64,000 nt of DNA. Origin: Flagellimonas sp. CMM7. Lineage in GTDB: Bacteria; Bacteroidota; Bacteroidia; Flavobacteriales; Flavobacteriaceae. Both the position numbers and the translations under genes were made by a program. The stretch covers positions 1,910,001 through 1,974,000 of the forward strand of contig NZ_CP090003.1 in the NCBI RefSeq assembly GCF_021390195.1, written 5' to 3'. Under the pieces are notes generated by a model. The model saw nothing but the letters and a program-made list of their open reading frames with translations. It did not search any database and was not told where the DNA came from. This document shows, in pieces, positions 49,025 through 58,890 of the stretch. Numbering within the stretch: position 1 is the first letter of the stretch; every line of letters starts with the position of its first letter.

Positions 49025-50821
49025 TTAATCATTCAGTTTTAAAACGGCCATAAATGCTTCTTGGGGAACTTCCACATTACCTACTTGACGCATTCGTTTT
49101 TTTCCTTTCTTCTGTTTTTCCAATAATTTTCGCTTTCTAGAGATATCTCCACCATAACATTTTGCTGTTACATCCTTACGTAAAGCTTTGGTAGTTTCTC
49201 TGGAAATAATTTTAGCACCGATAGCTGCTTGTATTGGAATATCAAATTGCTGTCTAGGGATAAGCTCTTTTAATTTTTCGCACATTTTTTTGCCGATAGT
49301 GGCTGCGTTATCAGCATGTATTAATGCAGAAAGAGCATCCACAGGTTGTGCATTTAACAGAATATCTACGCGTACTAATTTAGAGGTTTTCATACCTATC
49401 GGCGTATAATCAAAAGAAGCATATCCTTTAGAAACAGTTTTTAGACGATCATAGAAATCGAATACAATTTCAGCCAAGGGCATATCAAAGTTTAATTCTA
49501 CACGTTCTGTGGTTAAGTATGTTTGATTGGTAATTTGCCCTCTTTTTTCTATACATAAAGACATTACATTGCCAACAAAATCGGACTTAGTAATAATGGT
49601 AGCTTTAATATAAGGCTCTTCAACACGGTCTATTGATGATGGGTCGGGAAGATCAGTAGGATTGTTAACGATCATTGGCGTATCCGGGTTTTTACGGGTA
49701 AACGCGTGATAGCTAACGTTCGGAACCGTGGTAATTACGGTCATATTGAATTCACGCTCCAAACGTTCTTGAATGATTTCCATATGGAGCATCCCCAAAA
49801 ACCCACAACGAAAACCAAACCCTAGGGCAGCACTGCTTTCAGGTGCAAAAACCAAAGAGGCATCATTAAGCTGTAGTTTTTCCATAGAGGAACGCAATTC
49901 TTCAAAATCCTCGGTATCTACTGGATAAATTCCAGCAAACACCATCGGTTTTACATCTTCAAAACCATCAATTGCATTTTGGGTCGGGTTGATGGCATCG
50001 GTTATAGTATCTCCAACTTTTACTTCGCGAGCGTCTTTGATACCGGTAATCAAATATCCAACATCACCAGAGGAAATTATATTTTTAGGAACCTGAGTCA
50101 ACTTGAGGGTTCCAATTTCATCAGCAAAATAATCTTTGCCAGTAGCCACAAATTTTATCTTTTGTCCCTTCTTGATTTCACCATTAATAACTCTAAAGTA
50201 GGTTTCAACACCCCTAAAAGGATTATAAACAGAATCAAAAACCAAGGCTTGTAAGGGTTCATTGAGATTTCCTTCTGGAGCAGGAACACGGTCAATAATA
50301 GCAGTAAGGATTTCTTTAATACCTATACCAGTTTTTGCACTGGCGGGAATTACTTCTTCTGGTTTGCACCCTAACAAATCTACTATATCATCAGTTACTT
50401 CCTCTGGATTGGCACTTGGCAAGTCTACTTTGTTGAGGACGGGGATAATTTCCAAATCGTTTTCTAAAGCCAGATAGAGATTAGAAATAGTCTGGGCTTG
50501 AATACTTTGTGCCGCATCAACCACTAAAAGAGCACCTTCGCATGCTGCAATGGAGCGCGAAACTTCATAGGAAAAATCAACATGACCTGGAGTGTCAATT
50601 AGATTGAGCACATACTCCTCTCCCTGGTGTTCATATTCCATTTGAATGGCATGGCTCTTTATGGTGATGCCACGCTCCCGTTCCAAATCCATACTATCCA
50701 AAAGCTGGTCTTGTTTTTCACGTTCAGTTACGGAACCTGTAAAATCTAACAAGCGGTCGGCCAAAGTACTTTTACCGTGGTCTATATGGGCAATAATGCA
50801 AAAATTTCTGATCTTCTTCAT
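49025..50821 (-). CDS. lepA: Elongation factor 4 (LepA)
   Basis: 598 residues, the expected length. GTPase motifs: AHIDHGKST (G1), RERGITIKS (G2), DTPGHVDF (G3), NKVDLPSA (G4), and SAKTG (G5). The LepA-specific C-terminal end is clear ([20 protein letters not shown], then [12 protein letters not shown]). It acts on the ribosome and can drive back-translocation or speed initiation under stress. It is divergent from the outer-membrane protein gene. Confidence 0.97.
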   Translation of the reverse strand: MKKIRNFCIIAHIDHGKSTLADRLLDFTGSVTEREKQDQLLDSMDLERERGITIKSHAIQMEYEHQGEEYVLNLIDTPGHVDFSYEVSRSIAACEGALLVVDAAQSIQAQTISNLYLALENDLEIIPVLNKVDLPSANPEEVTDDIVDLLGCKPEEVIPASAKTGIGIKEILTAIIDRVPAPEGNLNEPLQALVFDSVYNPFRGVETYFRVINGEIKKGQKIKFVATGKDYFADEIGTLKLTQVPKNIISSGDVGYLITGIKDAREVKVGDTITDAINPTQNAIDGFEDVKPMVFAGIYPVDTEDFEELRSSMEKLQLNDASLVFAPESSAALGFGFRCGFLGMLHMEIIQERLEREFNMTVITTVPNVSYHAFTRKNPDTPMIVNNPTDLPDPSSIDRVEEPYIKATIITKSDFVGNVMSLCIEKRGQITNQTYLTTERVELNFDMPLAEIVFDFYDRLKTVSKGYASFDYTPIGMKTSKLVRVDILLNAQPVDALSALIHADNAATIGKKMCEKLKELIPRQQFDIPIQAAIGAKIISRETTKALRKDVTAKCYGGDISRKRKLLEKQKKGKKRMRQVGNVEVPQEAFMAVLKLND

Positions 50822-50863
50822 AACAACTCTTGCTCAGCAAAAATAAGGGCATGTAAGCAACTG

Positions 50864-50871
50864 CAAATATA
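50864..50871 (-). promoter_or_regulatory. Putative -7 element for lepA
   Basis: On the minus strand this reads TATATTTG, matching TAnnTTTG, 42 bases before the ATG. No clear -33 element. Confidence 0.4.
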
Positions 50872-50948
50872 GGTCTTTTCAATACCTGGAGATGGGTTTT
50901 TTGCAAATATGAGAATTGGGTCATTTCTATCGCTCTAAAATATTTTCT

Positions 50949-50956
50949 TAGATTTG
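50949..50956 (+). promoter_or_regulatory. Putative -7 element for the outer-membrane beta-barrel gene
   Basis: TAGATTTG matches TAnnTTTG and ends 20 bases before the ATG, the same distance as for folB and dusB. Confidence 0.5.
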
Positions 50957-50976
50957 ATATTCAACCCAAATAGTAA

Positions 50977-53394
50977 ATGAAACACTTCACCTATATCTTC
51001 TTTATAGTGTTTTTAATCTCCAAAAGCTTAACTGGACAAACTTATGAGATAAAAGGAAAGGTTGTAAATAGCGAAAACAAAACCATTCCTTATGCAAATA
51101 TTTTACTTTTACAAGCAGCAGATTCCACCTTTGTAAAAGGAACATCTGCTGATGATAATGGACTTTTTGTGCTTACAGAGGTTAAGCCAAATTTGTATTT
51201 ACTTCAAGCCAGTTATGTTGGAGTAGGGTCTGAACCACGCGCACTGGACATTGCTAAAGATGTATCCCTGGGGGCGTTGATAATTCCGTTGGGCACAACC
51301 GACCTGGAGGAAGTTGTAGTGACAGCCAAAAGACCTACGTTAAAAAGATTAGCAGACAGACTGGTCTTTTCAGTTGAAAATACGGTTGTTTCTCAAGGTA
51401 GTTCTTGGGACATACTTAAAAGCACCCCAGGTGTTATAGTAAATCAAGAGGAACTCCAGATAAGAGGGCAAAGTGCCACGGTATACCTTAATGATAGAAA
51501 AGTACAATTGTCCGGGCAAGAAGTAAAGGATTTATTGGATGGCCTTTCTGGAACAGCCATAAAATCTATTGAAGTAATTGCAAACCCACCCGCAAGTTAT
51601 GAGGCAGAGGGCGGGCCCATTTTAAATATAGTTACTGCGAAAAATGTAATTCCCGGATACAAAGGAAGTATTAATGGGAGCTATACTCAGGCAGTGTTTC
51701 CAAAGTATAGTATAGGAACAAGTCATTATTATAAAACAGAGAAGCTAAACCTGTTTGCCAATTATACTATCAACCCTAAAAAAGAGCTTCGAAAAACAAA
51801 TAAAGGAATTAATTTTATTGACAATACCAATTCAATCTTTTCAAGATGGGGTACACAATATAATCAGGTTAATAGCTCCCAGGCCCAAAGCGCGAACCTA
51901 ATTCTTGATTACGATTTTGATGACCGGAATAGTGTAAACCTTACGTCAAACATGGCCCTTAATCCAGGAGAAGAACAGGAAACTTTTCTAAGCACTGATA
52001 TCAGAAATGCACAAAACCTCATAGACTCAACATTTACAACGCAAAACAACGCCAACCGAGACAACACCAATTTAGCCTTTGATTTAACCTATGTACACAA
52101 ATTAAAGAAGCCGGGGGCAAAGATTTCTTTAAATGGACATTATACCTATTATGATGGACAAACGGAACAAAACCTTATTTCCAATTATTTTGATAACAAT
52201 GGGAGCTTTATTAGAAACTTTGGTTTTGACACAGATTCTCAGCAAGACATTCAAATTTTTACAGGGCAGGCAGATTATTCATCACCATTAGGAAATGCTT
52301 CGATAGAGACAGGTCTTAAGATTTCATCTATTGCTTCTGAAAGTAATATTGACTTTTTCAATTTTGTTGGAGCAGATGACCAAGTGGACGCTTCCTTGTC
52401 TGATAATTATACCTATGATGAGAATGTGTATGCAGCATATTTTAGTTTAGTGAAAAACTGGGAAAAATGGTCAATAAAAACTGGGTTGAGGGGAGAACTG
52501 ACCAAAGCAACAGGAACATCGCTCACGTTGAATGAAATAAACACCCAAGATTTTTTTGAGCCTTTCCCTTCCCTTTATGTACTATATTCTCCTTCGGACA
52601 AACACAGCTTCGCTTTTGATTACGGAAGAAATGTTGATAGGCCAAAGTATAATGATTTAAATCCGTTCCGCTATTTTTTCAATGAAAATGACTTTGAGGA
52701 GGGCAACCCCCAATTGATGCCCAGTTTTTCAAACAACTTCAATCTCAACTACACCTTCAACAGTGAATTCTTCTTTGATGTGTATTATAGAGATAATGGC
52801 AAAAACATTGCTGATTTGGTTTTTCAAAACAACACCAATCAAACCTTGGTTGAGCTGAAGCAAAATGTTTTAGGAAGTAAATCTTATGGATTGGATTTTA
52901 CGGTTAGCAAAAGTATAATGCCCTTTTGGTTCCTTTATGCATACGTTTCATTGTTTCATGAGGAGGAAACTTTTTTGGCCGTTGAGAGCAATAACCAACA
53001 ATTTACCAACGAGGTGGAGGGAGTTTATGGTTATTTGGCAAATTATTTGACACTTTCAAAGGATGGTACATTTACAGGAGAGCTGACCATGACCTACCTT
53101 TCTAAGTTCCTGTTTGGATCCTACATTTCTGATGAAGAAGTGAATTTAACCCTGGGACTTCGAAAATCGTTATTCAATAACAGGGCTATAATTTCGGTTG
53201 CGGCAGAGGACATTTTGGAACGATTTAATCCAACGTATAGCTCTAGATATCTAAACCAAGACAATTTTTACAGAAGACGTCCTGAAACACAATTTATTAG
53301 AGTAGGTTTCACCTATAACTTCGGAAACTTTAGATTGGAGGATAATCAGAAAGAAATTGACAAAAAAGAACGGGAAAGACTAGAGCTGGAATAA
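50977..53394 (+). CDS. Outer-membrane beta-barrel family protein (TonB-receptor-like with carboxypeptidase-regulatory domain)
   Basis: 805 residues. A signal peptide (1-20, LTGQ) is followed by a carboxypeptidase-regulatory-like domain (TYEIKGKVVNSENKTIPYAN), a plug-like part (TDLEEVVVTAKRP, VVSQGSSWDILKSTPGVIVNQ, ATVYLNDRKVQLSGQEV) and a large beta-barrel ending YNFGNFRLEDNQKE. The FxYN-type C-terminal Phe is not terminal; a charged tail of about 20 residues follows. The family (OMP_b-brl_3 type) is widespread in Bacteroidota; transport substrates are unknown. Confidence 0.82.
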   Translation: MKHFTYIFFIVFLISKSLTGQTYEIKGKVVNSENKTIPYANILLLQAADSTFVKGTSADDNGLFVLTEVKPNLYLLQASYVGVGSEPRALDIAKDVSLGALIIPLGTTDLEEVVVTAKRPTLKRLADRLVFSVENTVVSQGSSWDILKSTPGVIVNQEELQIRGQSATVYLNDRKVQLSGQEVKDLLDGLSGTAIKSIEVIANPPASYEAEGGPILNIVTAKNVIPGYKGSINGSYTQAVFPKYSIGTSHYYKTEKLNLFANYTINPKKELRKTNKGINFIDNTNSIFSRWGTQYNQVNSSQAQSANLILDYDFDDRNSVNLTSNMALNPGEEQETFLSTDIRNAQNLIDSTFTTQNNANRDNTNLAFDLTYVHKLKKPGAKISLNGHYTYYDGQTEQNLISNYFDNNGSFIRNFGFDTDSQQDIQIFTGQADYSSPLGNASIETGLKISSIASESNIDFFNFVGADDQVDASLSDNYTYDENVYAAYFSLVKNWEKWSIKTGLRGELTKATGTSLTLNEINTQDFFEPFPSLYVLYSPSDKHSFAFDYGRNVDRPKYNDLNPFRYFFNENDFEEGNPQLMPSFSNNFNLNYTFNSEFFFDVYYRDNGKNIADLVFQNNTNQTLVELKQNVLGSKSYGLDFTVSKSIMPFWFLYAYVSLFHEEETFLAVESNNQQFTNEVEGVYGYLANYLTLSKDGTFTGELTMTYLSKFLFGSYISDEEVNLTLGLRKSLFNNRAIISVAAEDILERFNPTYSSRYLNQDNFYRRRPETQFIRVGFTYNFGNFRLEDNQKEIDKKERERLELE

Positions 53395-53417
53395 AAAGCT
53401 GATTTTCTAATATTTTG

Positions 53418-53425
53418 TACTTTTG
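53418..53425 (+). promoter_or_regulatory. Putative -7 element for dusB
   Basis: TACTTTTG matches TAnnTTTG and ends 20 bases before the TTG start, which supports that start. Confidence 0.5.
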
Positions 53426-53445
53426 CAATCCAAAAAATTCAAGGT

Positions 53446-54438
53446 TTGCCTAAAATTGGAGACATAGAACTTCCTGATTTTCCGCTACTTCTTGCCCCCA
53501 TGGAAGATGTTAGCGACCCTCCTTTTCGAGCTTTGTGCAAAGAGCAAGGGGCAGATGTAGTGTACACAGAATTTATTTCTTCGGAAGGACTTATCAGAGA
53601 TGCTGCCAAAAGCACCATGAAATTGGATATCTATGAAAAAGAACGCCCGGTAGGCATTCAAATATTTGGGGCTGAACTGGATTCTATGCTTCAAGCTACT
53701 GATATTGTTGAGAAATCCAACCCAGATATTATTGATATTAACTTTGGTTGTCCCGTAAAAAAAGTGGTCAGCAAAAATGCGGGAGCGGGGATTCTAAGAG
53801 ATATTCCGCTAATGGTAAAATTGACGGAGGAGATAGTAAAAAGAACCAAATTACCCGTTACGGTAAAAACCAGATTAGGGTGGGACAGTGATTCCATTAA
53901 AATTGTTGAGGTTGCAGAACGGTTACAGGATGTTGGTATCAAAGCGATCGCTATTCATGGACGAACAAGGGTTCAGATGTATAAGGGTGATGCTGATTGG
54001 AAACCAATTTCACAAGTAAAAAACAACTCTAGGATGCATATTCCCGTTTTCGGAAATGGTGATATAGACACACCGGAAGCGGCCGTTAGAATGAGGGATG
54101 AATTTGGATTGGATGGAGCTATGATTGGCCGAGCCAGTATAGGAAACCCATGGTTCTTTGCGGCAGTAAAGCATTTTTTCAAAACCGGAACCCACTTAGC
54201 GCCACCAACTATGGAAGAACGGGTAGATGCGGCTCGTAGACATTTACAGATGGCTATTGATTGGAAGGGAGAAAAATTGGGGGTTTTTGAAACGAGAAGG
54301 CATTACACCAACTATTTTAAGGGGATACCCCACTTCAAAGAGTATCGAATGAAAATGGTTACTAGCGATGAATCTTCAGATGTTTTTGCGACTTTTGATG
54401 AGGTCTTGGAAAAGTTTGGAGATTTTCAGTTTGCTTAA
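53446..54438 (+). CDS. dusB: tRNA-dihydrouridine synthase (DusB-like)
   Basis: 330 residues from TTG at 53446. Flavin-binding TIM-barrel motifs: LLAPMEDVSDPPFRALC, INFGCPVKKVVSKNAG (catalytic Cys in GCP), HGRTRVQMYKGDADW, GNGDIDTPEAA, and GAMIGRASIGNPW. It reduces specific uridines in the tRNA D-loop with FMN and NADPH. The final TAA overlaps the stop of the convergent FtsX-like gene in the sequence TTAA. Confidence 0.95.
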   Translation: MPKIGDIELPDFPLLLAPMEDVSDPPFRALCKEQGADVVYTEFISSEGLIRDAAKSTMKLDIYEKERPVGIQIFGAELDSMLQATDIVEKSNPDIIDINFGCPVKKVVSKNAGAGILRDIPLMVKLTEEIVKRTKLPVTVKTRLGWDSDSIKIVEVAERLQDVGIKAIAIHGRTRVQMYKGDADWKPISQVKNNSRMHIPVFGNGDIDTPEAAVRMRDEFGLDGAMIGRASIGNPWFFAAVKHFFKTGTHLAPPTMEERVDAARRHLQMAIDWKGEKLGVFETRRHYTNYFKGIPHFKEYRMKMVTSDESSDVFATFDEVLEKFGDFQFA

Positions 54439-55646
54439 GCATCAATTAATTTTCTGGAAATTCTGCTGCTAGCAATTTTTGAAGAAATAAAGCCAAGTAC
54501 CACAATTGTAGCCAATACTACAAACACGTTCATTACATTATATTCAACAGGATAGGATAAAGAAGGAGTTATTTTCAACCAACCAAAGGCTAACTGAGAG
54601 CCTATCAACAACGAACCGATTAACACACCAATAAGTCCACCAAGTGAAGTAACCAAAAGCCCTTGGGTAAAGTAAATGGTTCGCAATTCCTTTATGGTAG
54701 CTCCAAGGCTAAATAATGTCTTAGAGTTTTGCTGCTTATCCAAAATCATCATGATAATGGCTCCAACCACATTAAAAAGAGCTATAATCAATACAAGGGT
54801 GAAAATTAAATAGGTTGCTAAATTCTCCGTATTGAGCATTCTGTACAGCGTGCTATTTTGTTCTTGCCGATCAAGTACCAAAACGGTATCTCCTAAAATA
54901 CTTTTTATTGAAGCCTTAGTATCTTCAATAGGTATTTGACCATTCAATTTAAAGTTTATTCCAGAAATCTGGGTACTATCTTTTTCCAAAAGGGCCTGAA
55001 CTAAAGGAAGATGGGCAAAAACATATTTTTTGTCCAGATTTTCTTCCACGGCATAAACTCCACTTACAACAATGGGCAACTCATTATATGGTTTTGTAGC
55101 GCCTAACCCTTGTGGAGATAGTGAACCTTTGCCAGGTTTTGGAACCAATACGGTCATAGGGGTTTGGTAGTTATCCAAGGGCACACCCAATAAATTATAA
55201 ATACCAATTCCCATAACGCCGTTAAACTCCGTAACCCCCCAATTCCCAAAATATAAAGTGCTATCCACCCCAGTTACAGAACGGTATTGAGCATCTATTC
55301 CTTTGATGTAAGCGATACAGCTCTTCTCTCTAAAAGTGAGATAACCCCTTTCTTCAAGTTCTTTGGAATAGTTTGTTAACCCAGCAACATTACCTAATGC
55401 AATTTCTTCTTCGGGAGAAACAGAAAAATACTTTCCTGAAATAGGCAATGCTTTTAGATCTGGATCAAAAGTATTGGTAAAGGAAAGACTAAAAGTCTTT
55501 AGCCCGGCAAAGGCGGAGAGCACTACAAAAAGTGCAGCAGACCCAATTACAATTACCAGAAAAGTAATAAAATTGATAATATTTACCGCATTTTGGCTGC
55601 TTTTGGAACGTAGATAGCGTTTTGCGATATAAAAGGGAAAGTTCAA
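54435..55646 (-). CDS. FtsX-like ABC transporter permease (LolC/LolE-like)
   Basis: 403 residues. A membrane helix near the N-terminus (NIINFITFLVIVIGSAALFVV), a large periplasmic domain (about 50-270), and three C-terminal helices (LATYLIFTLVLIIALFNVVGA, TQGLLVTSLGGLIGVLIGSLL and a last one) give the MacB/FtsX layout. LolC/E proteins release lipoproteins from the inner membrane with LolD ATPase, which is not encoded here. It starts 2 bases after rbfA ends, so they are one operon. Confidence 0.85.
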   Translation of the reverse strand: MNFPFYIAKRYLRSKSSQNAVNIINFITFLVIVIGSAALFVVLSAFAGLKTFSLSFTNTFDPDLKALPISGKYFSVSPEEEIALGNVAGLTNYSKELEERGYLTFREKSCIAYIKGIDAQYRSVTGVDSTLYFGNWGVTEFNGVMGIGIYNLLGVPLDNYQTPMTVLVPKPGKGSLSPQGLGATKPYNELPIVVSGVYAVEENLDKKYVFAHLPLVQALLEKDSTQISGINFKLNGQIPIEDTKASIKSILGDTVLVLDRQEQNSTLYRMLNTENLATYLIFTLVLIIALFNVVGAIIMMILDKQQNSKTLFSLGATIKELRTIYFTQGLLVTSLGGLIGVLIGSLLIGSQLAFGWLKITPSLSYPVEYNVMNVFVVLATIVVLGFISSKIASSRISRKLIDA

Positions 55647-55648
55647 AA

Positions 55649-56041
55649 TTAGGATTTCTTTCGTTTGTCCAGTAAGTCCCTATTTTCAATGGGGTTTTCT
55701 TCTCCTTTGAGTGAATTTTCAATCTTATCAATGTATTCCAAAGAATCGTCCAGATAAAAATTTAGTTCTGGCACACGACGCAGTTGGTTCTTTGTACGTT
55801 GCGCCAAATCATGCTTAATTAGACTTTGGTTAGATTTCATGCCTTCAAGTAATTCACCAGCACTTTTGTTTGGAAAAATACTAACATAAACTTTGGCTAT
55901 GGATAAATCCGTAGTTACATAAACCTTGGAAACCGAAATCAGCGTTCCTTTAAGCCCCCCATCAGTAGCAGCACGCTGTAAAATATCAGCGATATCCTTT
56001 TGGATGATTCCTGCAATTTTCTTTTGCCTTTGTGTTTCCAT
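55649..56041 (-). CDS. rbfA: Ribosome-binding factor A
   Basis: 130 residues from the ATG at 56041, which gives METQRQKKIAGIIQKDIADIL. The longer frame to 56077 adds a poor hydrophobic leader. The KH-type core is clear: GTLISVSKVYVTTDLSIAKVYVSIF and LRRVPELNFYLDDSLEYIDKI. RbfA helps mature the 30S subunit by acting on the 5' end of 16S rRNA. It leads into the FtsX-like gene. Confidence 0.93.
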   Translation of the reverse strand: METQRQKKIAGIIQKDIADILQRAATDGGLKGTLISVSKVYVTTDLSIAKVYVSIFPNKSAGELLEGMKSNQSLIKHDLAQRTKNQLRRVPELNFYLDDSLEYIDKIENSLKGEENPIENRDLLDKRKKS

Positions 56042-56160
56042 ACCTGCAAAAATAATGGAATTAATGACTAACCTCATGATATGATTAGCTTACAGTGTGT
56101 AATTTTGAAGAAAGTTAGGAGCATTGACATAATCATAGATGCAATAAAACCCATCATACA

Positions 56161-56568
56161 ATGGAAAAAATAGAGCATATTGGCATTGCAGTTAAAAGCC
56201 TGAAAGATGCTAACGTATTGTTTAAAAAGCTTTTAGGAGCACCGCATTACAAAACGGAAGAGGTGGTTTCGGAAGGAGTAAAGACTTCTTTCTTTAAATC
56301 TGGCCCAAACAAGATAGAATTGTTAGAGGCTACAAATGAGGATAGTCCCATTGCAAAATTTTTGGAAAAGAAAGGAGAAGGGGTTCATCATATTGCTTTT
56401 GCCGTTGAAGATATTGTATCAGAAATCACGAGGTTAAAGGAAGAAGGCTTTACTGTTTTAAATGAAATTCCAAAGAAAGGAGCCGACAACAAATTGGTTG
56501 CATTTTTGCACCCAAAGGGAACAAATGGGGTTTTGGTAGAGCTTTGTCAAGAAATAAAAGCGATGTAG
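56161..56568 (+). CDS. mce: Methylmalonyl-CoA epimerase
   Basis: 135 residues, usual length. The VOC fold shows the three metal ligands in EHIGIAV (His6), GVHHIAF (His) and GVLVELCQ (Glu). Between them FKKLLGAPHYK and KIELLEATNEDSPI fit the family. It interconverts the (S) and (R) forms of methylmalonyl-CoA in propionate and succinate metabolism. It stands alone, with rbfA divergent from it. Confidence 0.93.
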   Translation: MEKIEHIGIAVKSLKDANVLFKKLLGAPHYKTEEVVSEGVKTSFFKSGPNKIELLEATNEDSPIAKFLEKKGEGVHHIAFAVEDIVSEITRLKEEGFTVLNEIPKKGADNKLVAFLHPKGTNGVLVELCQEIKAM

Positions 56569-56628
56569 GGGCGTTAAAACCTTGCTATGAACAGAAATAA
56601 ATAGTAATATTGCATCCGCAAAATTGCA

Positions 56629-56702
56629 GGTCCTATAGCTCAGCTGGTTAGAGCACCTGACTCATAATCAGGGGGTCCATGGTTCGAGCCCATGTGGGAC
56701 CA
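56629..56702 (+). tRNA. tRNA with anticodon CAU (Met or Ile2)
   Basis: 74 bases. Acceptor GGTCCTA/TGGGACC with one T-G pair, D-arm GCTC-AGCTGGTTA-GAGC, anticodon stem CTGA/TCAG with loop CTCATAA (CAT at 56663-56665), and T-arm CATGG-TTCGAGC-CCATG. Discriminator A, CCA not encoded. Elongator Met and lysidine-modified Ile2 cannot be told apart safely by eye. A hairpin terminator and an integrase follow, and the tRNA 3' end may be part of attL. Confidence 0.9.
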
Positions 56703-56725
56703 CTGGGAAAGTTCAAATATTCTCT

Positions 56726-56759
56726 AAAAGCCTGAAAATGAACTGTTTTCAGGCTTTTT
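56726..56759 (+). terminator. Intrinsic terminator after the tRNA
   Basis: A 13-base stem AAAAGCCTGAAAA/TTTTCAGGCTTTT with loop TGAACTG and a T-run on the 3' side. Confidence 0.85.
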
Positions 56760-56767
56760 CATTTTTA

Positions 56768-56797
56768 TTGATTTCATATAAAACCATATGAAATCAA
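56768..56797. repeat. Perfect 12-bp inverted repeat before the integrase
   Basis: TTGATTTCATAT at 56768-56779 is repeated inverted as ATATGAAATCAA at 56786-56797, spaced by AAAACC. It lies between the tRNA terminator and the integrase gene. It could be a core or arm site for the recombinase, or an operator. Both are inference. Confidence 0.7.
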
Positions 56798-56804
56798 CCG
56801 TTCT

Positions 56805-56823
56805 GGTGAGTGATTCGGTGAGT
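56805..56823 (+). repeat. Direct repeat GGTGAGT x2 (candidate integrase arm sites)
   Basis: GGTGAGT occurs at 56805-56811 and 56817-56823, 12 bases apart, just after the inverted repeat. Short direct repeats of this kind are typical of arm-type binding sites near integrase genes, but binding is not shown. Confidence 0.5.
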
Positions 56824-56927
56824 ACTTTTTTATTCGCAAAAATGCTTTCAAAACTATGTTAAATAATTGATATTCAATTCTTTGTTCGGATTTGTAATCG
56901 ATATTAAAAATCCAAAAAAGCACAGTT

Positions 56928-58151
56928 ATGGAGGCAAGCAACACATTTTCCATCCTTTTTTACCCAAAAACCAGTGACGCCGACAAAAACGGAATGTCCC
57001 CTCTTTTTCTTCGGATCACGGTAGATTCCAAGAGGGTCGAACTCAGTTTAAAAAGAAAAGTAGATCCTGAGGACTGGTGCCCAAATTCGGGCAAGGTCAA
57101 AGGAAGGGGACCGATACGGGAAGAGATAAATGGTTACCTGGATGAACTTAGAATACGGATCCGGCGCATCCAAGGGGAGTTTGTAGCACAGGCAAAGCCC
57201 TATACTGCATCGATGTTAAAAGGGCGTCTGTTGAACAAAGGCAATGAACTCAAAACGGTGCTGTCCATTTATGATGGCCACAATGCCAAGATAAAAAGTT
57301 TGATGGGAAAGGATTATACATATAGCACCTATAGAAGGCATGTACGAACACGAAGCCATTTGGATGAATTCATACGAAAAGAGTATGGACAGAATGATTT
57401 TTTTATCAAGGATGTAGACCTGGGGTTTGTTACTAGGTTTGAGCATTATCTTCATATGATCGGTGCAGGAGGCCATAATACGATTACCAAGTATGTGACC
57501 AACTTCAAGAAGATAGTTCGAATGGCGTTTGCCAACAATTGGCTTGTCTCTGACCCTTTCTTCCATTGGAAGGCCAAATGGAAGAAAACCGAACGGGAGG
57601 CACTTACCGAGGCCGAACTACAAATGTTGATGGAGAAGGAATTCAAATCGGAGCGTTTGGAGCGTGCGAGGGATGTCTTTATTTTTTGCTGCTTTACAGG
57701 TCTATCCTATGTTGATGTCAAAAAATTGACAAGAGACGATATTGCAATAGGAATGGATGGCAGACGTTGGATAAAGATCTTGCGGACAAAGACCAAGGTC
57801 AAAAGTACGGTACCTCTTTTGCCCACGGTAGAAAAGATATTGAAGAGGTATAAAGGGTACTCACCAAAACCTGAAAGTTTACCGTTGCTACCTGTTTTGA
57901 GCAACCAAAAAGCAAACCAATACCTAAAGGAGATTTCACAGTTATGTGGAATAAACAAACGGATTACCTTTCACCTTTCCCGGCATACCTTTGCCACTAC
58001 GGTGACCTTGGCCAATGGGGTTCCCATCGAATCGGTGAGCAAGATGCTTGGGCACCGGTCCATAAAAACCACACAGATATATGCCAAGGTGCTTGATAAA
58101 AAGCTTATGGAGGATATGGAATTGGTAAGGAAAAAATATGTCAATGCTTGA
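56928..58151 (+). CDS. Tyrosine site-specific integrase, Bacteroidota CTnDOT-like type
   Basis: 407 residues. An arm-binding N-terminus (about 1-100), a SAM-like core-binding domain (about 105-210) and a catalytic domain (about 215-400). Catalytic residues seen: Lys in ILRTKTKVKST, His-x-x-Arg in HLSRHTF (about 348-351), His in LGHRS (about 374) and the nucleophile Tyr in TQIYAKV (about 384). The first catalytic Arg is replaced by Ser260 (CFTGLSYVDV), as in IntDOT (Ser259). It begins about 225 bases after a tRNA and points away from it, the layout of an integrated element. No excisionase is seen nearby. Confidence 0.93.
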   Translation: MEASNTFSILFYPKTSDADKNGMSPLFLRITVDSKRVELSLKRKVDPEDWCPNSGKVKGRGPIREEINGYLDELRIRIRRIQGEFVAQAKPYTASMLKGRLLNKGNELKTVLSIYDGHNAKIKSLMGKDYTYSTYRRHVRTRSHLDEFIRKEYGQNDFFIKDVDLGFVTRFEHYLHMIGAGGHNTITKYVTNFKKIVRMAFANNWLVSDPFFHWKAKWKKTEREALTEAELQMLMEKEFKSERLERARDVFIFCCFTGLSYVDVKKLTRDDIAIGMDGRRWIKILRTKTKVKSTVPLLPTVEKILKRYKGYSPKPESLPLLPVLSNQKANQYLKEISQLCGINKRITFHLSRHTFATTVTLANGVPIESVSKMLGHRSIKTTQIYAKVLDKKLMEDMELVRKKYVNA

Positions 58152-58719
58152 CATGGTTGTCAATCTCCGAAAAATACTGAAAAAAAGAACTTTGTTTTCT
58201 TATTACTAAACCCCCAATCCTTTAACCAAAAACCTTGTGCATGGACCCTATTTTAATTTTATTATCTTCAGAATGATAAGCGTAAAGTAAAATTTAGATG
58301 GGGCGCAAACAACTTTCTTTAAGGTTATCAAAAAACAACGCAATTTTTATTATTAAGGTGTTCCAGGTCGAATTGGTGCAATGTCCATTAATGGTAATCA
58401 AGGAATTGAACCAGACATTGACTTTTTGCCAAAAATGGATTAAAATTTAAAGCCATGTGCTTTAGCTCACAAAAGGTGAGGCCCTATTTTGGATTGTATT
58501 TATAACTATATCTTCCCATGGAGGCATGATATCGGCTGTTCTTCTCGATATCCTGTTTTTCTTTGGATGCATTTCACCGATGAAAAGCTTTGTTTTAAAG
58601 AGCTTTAATAAGTTTTATGTGTTTTATCACTCTTTTTTTGTTTTTCATCCAGTTGTTTTTCGAAATGTTTGGATTTTAGCAAATCTTTGCCCTGTCTTTA
58701 AATCTTAAAAGCTTGACCT

Positions 58720-58890
58720 ATGAAAAAACTATTACTCGTAAAAGAAATTTATCTGGAAGGATTCCGAAATCTTGGAAATTATCTATTGGAAAGATGCTTT
58801 AAAATCTTTTCTTGGTTCAGTTTTGCAATGTTCTTCATTGTACTTTACGCATTCGTTTACAGAATTGCAACCGGATTCGCATTTGACTAA
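58720..58890 (+). CDS. Small single-helix membrane protein (56 aa)
   Basis: 56 residues from ATG at 58720: a charged start (MKKLLLVKEIYLEGFRN), then a hydrophobic helix (FSWFSFAMFFIVLYAFVYRI) and a short ATGFAFD end. The composition, clean start and stop make it a likely real small gene. It resembles short Flavobacteriaceae membrane proteins that I recall as DUF6747, but I cannot check this. Function is unknown. The sequence at its codons 20-25 recurs 10 bases after its stop. Confidence 0.55.
   Translation: MKKLLLVKEIYLEGFRNLGNYLLERCFKIFSWFSFAMFFIVLYAFVYRIATGFAFD

Noticed and set aside
58526..58708. 60-codon frame after the integrase
   Set aside because: The composition is Phe-rich and irregular, with no helix pattern or domain. 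I treat it as chance.
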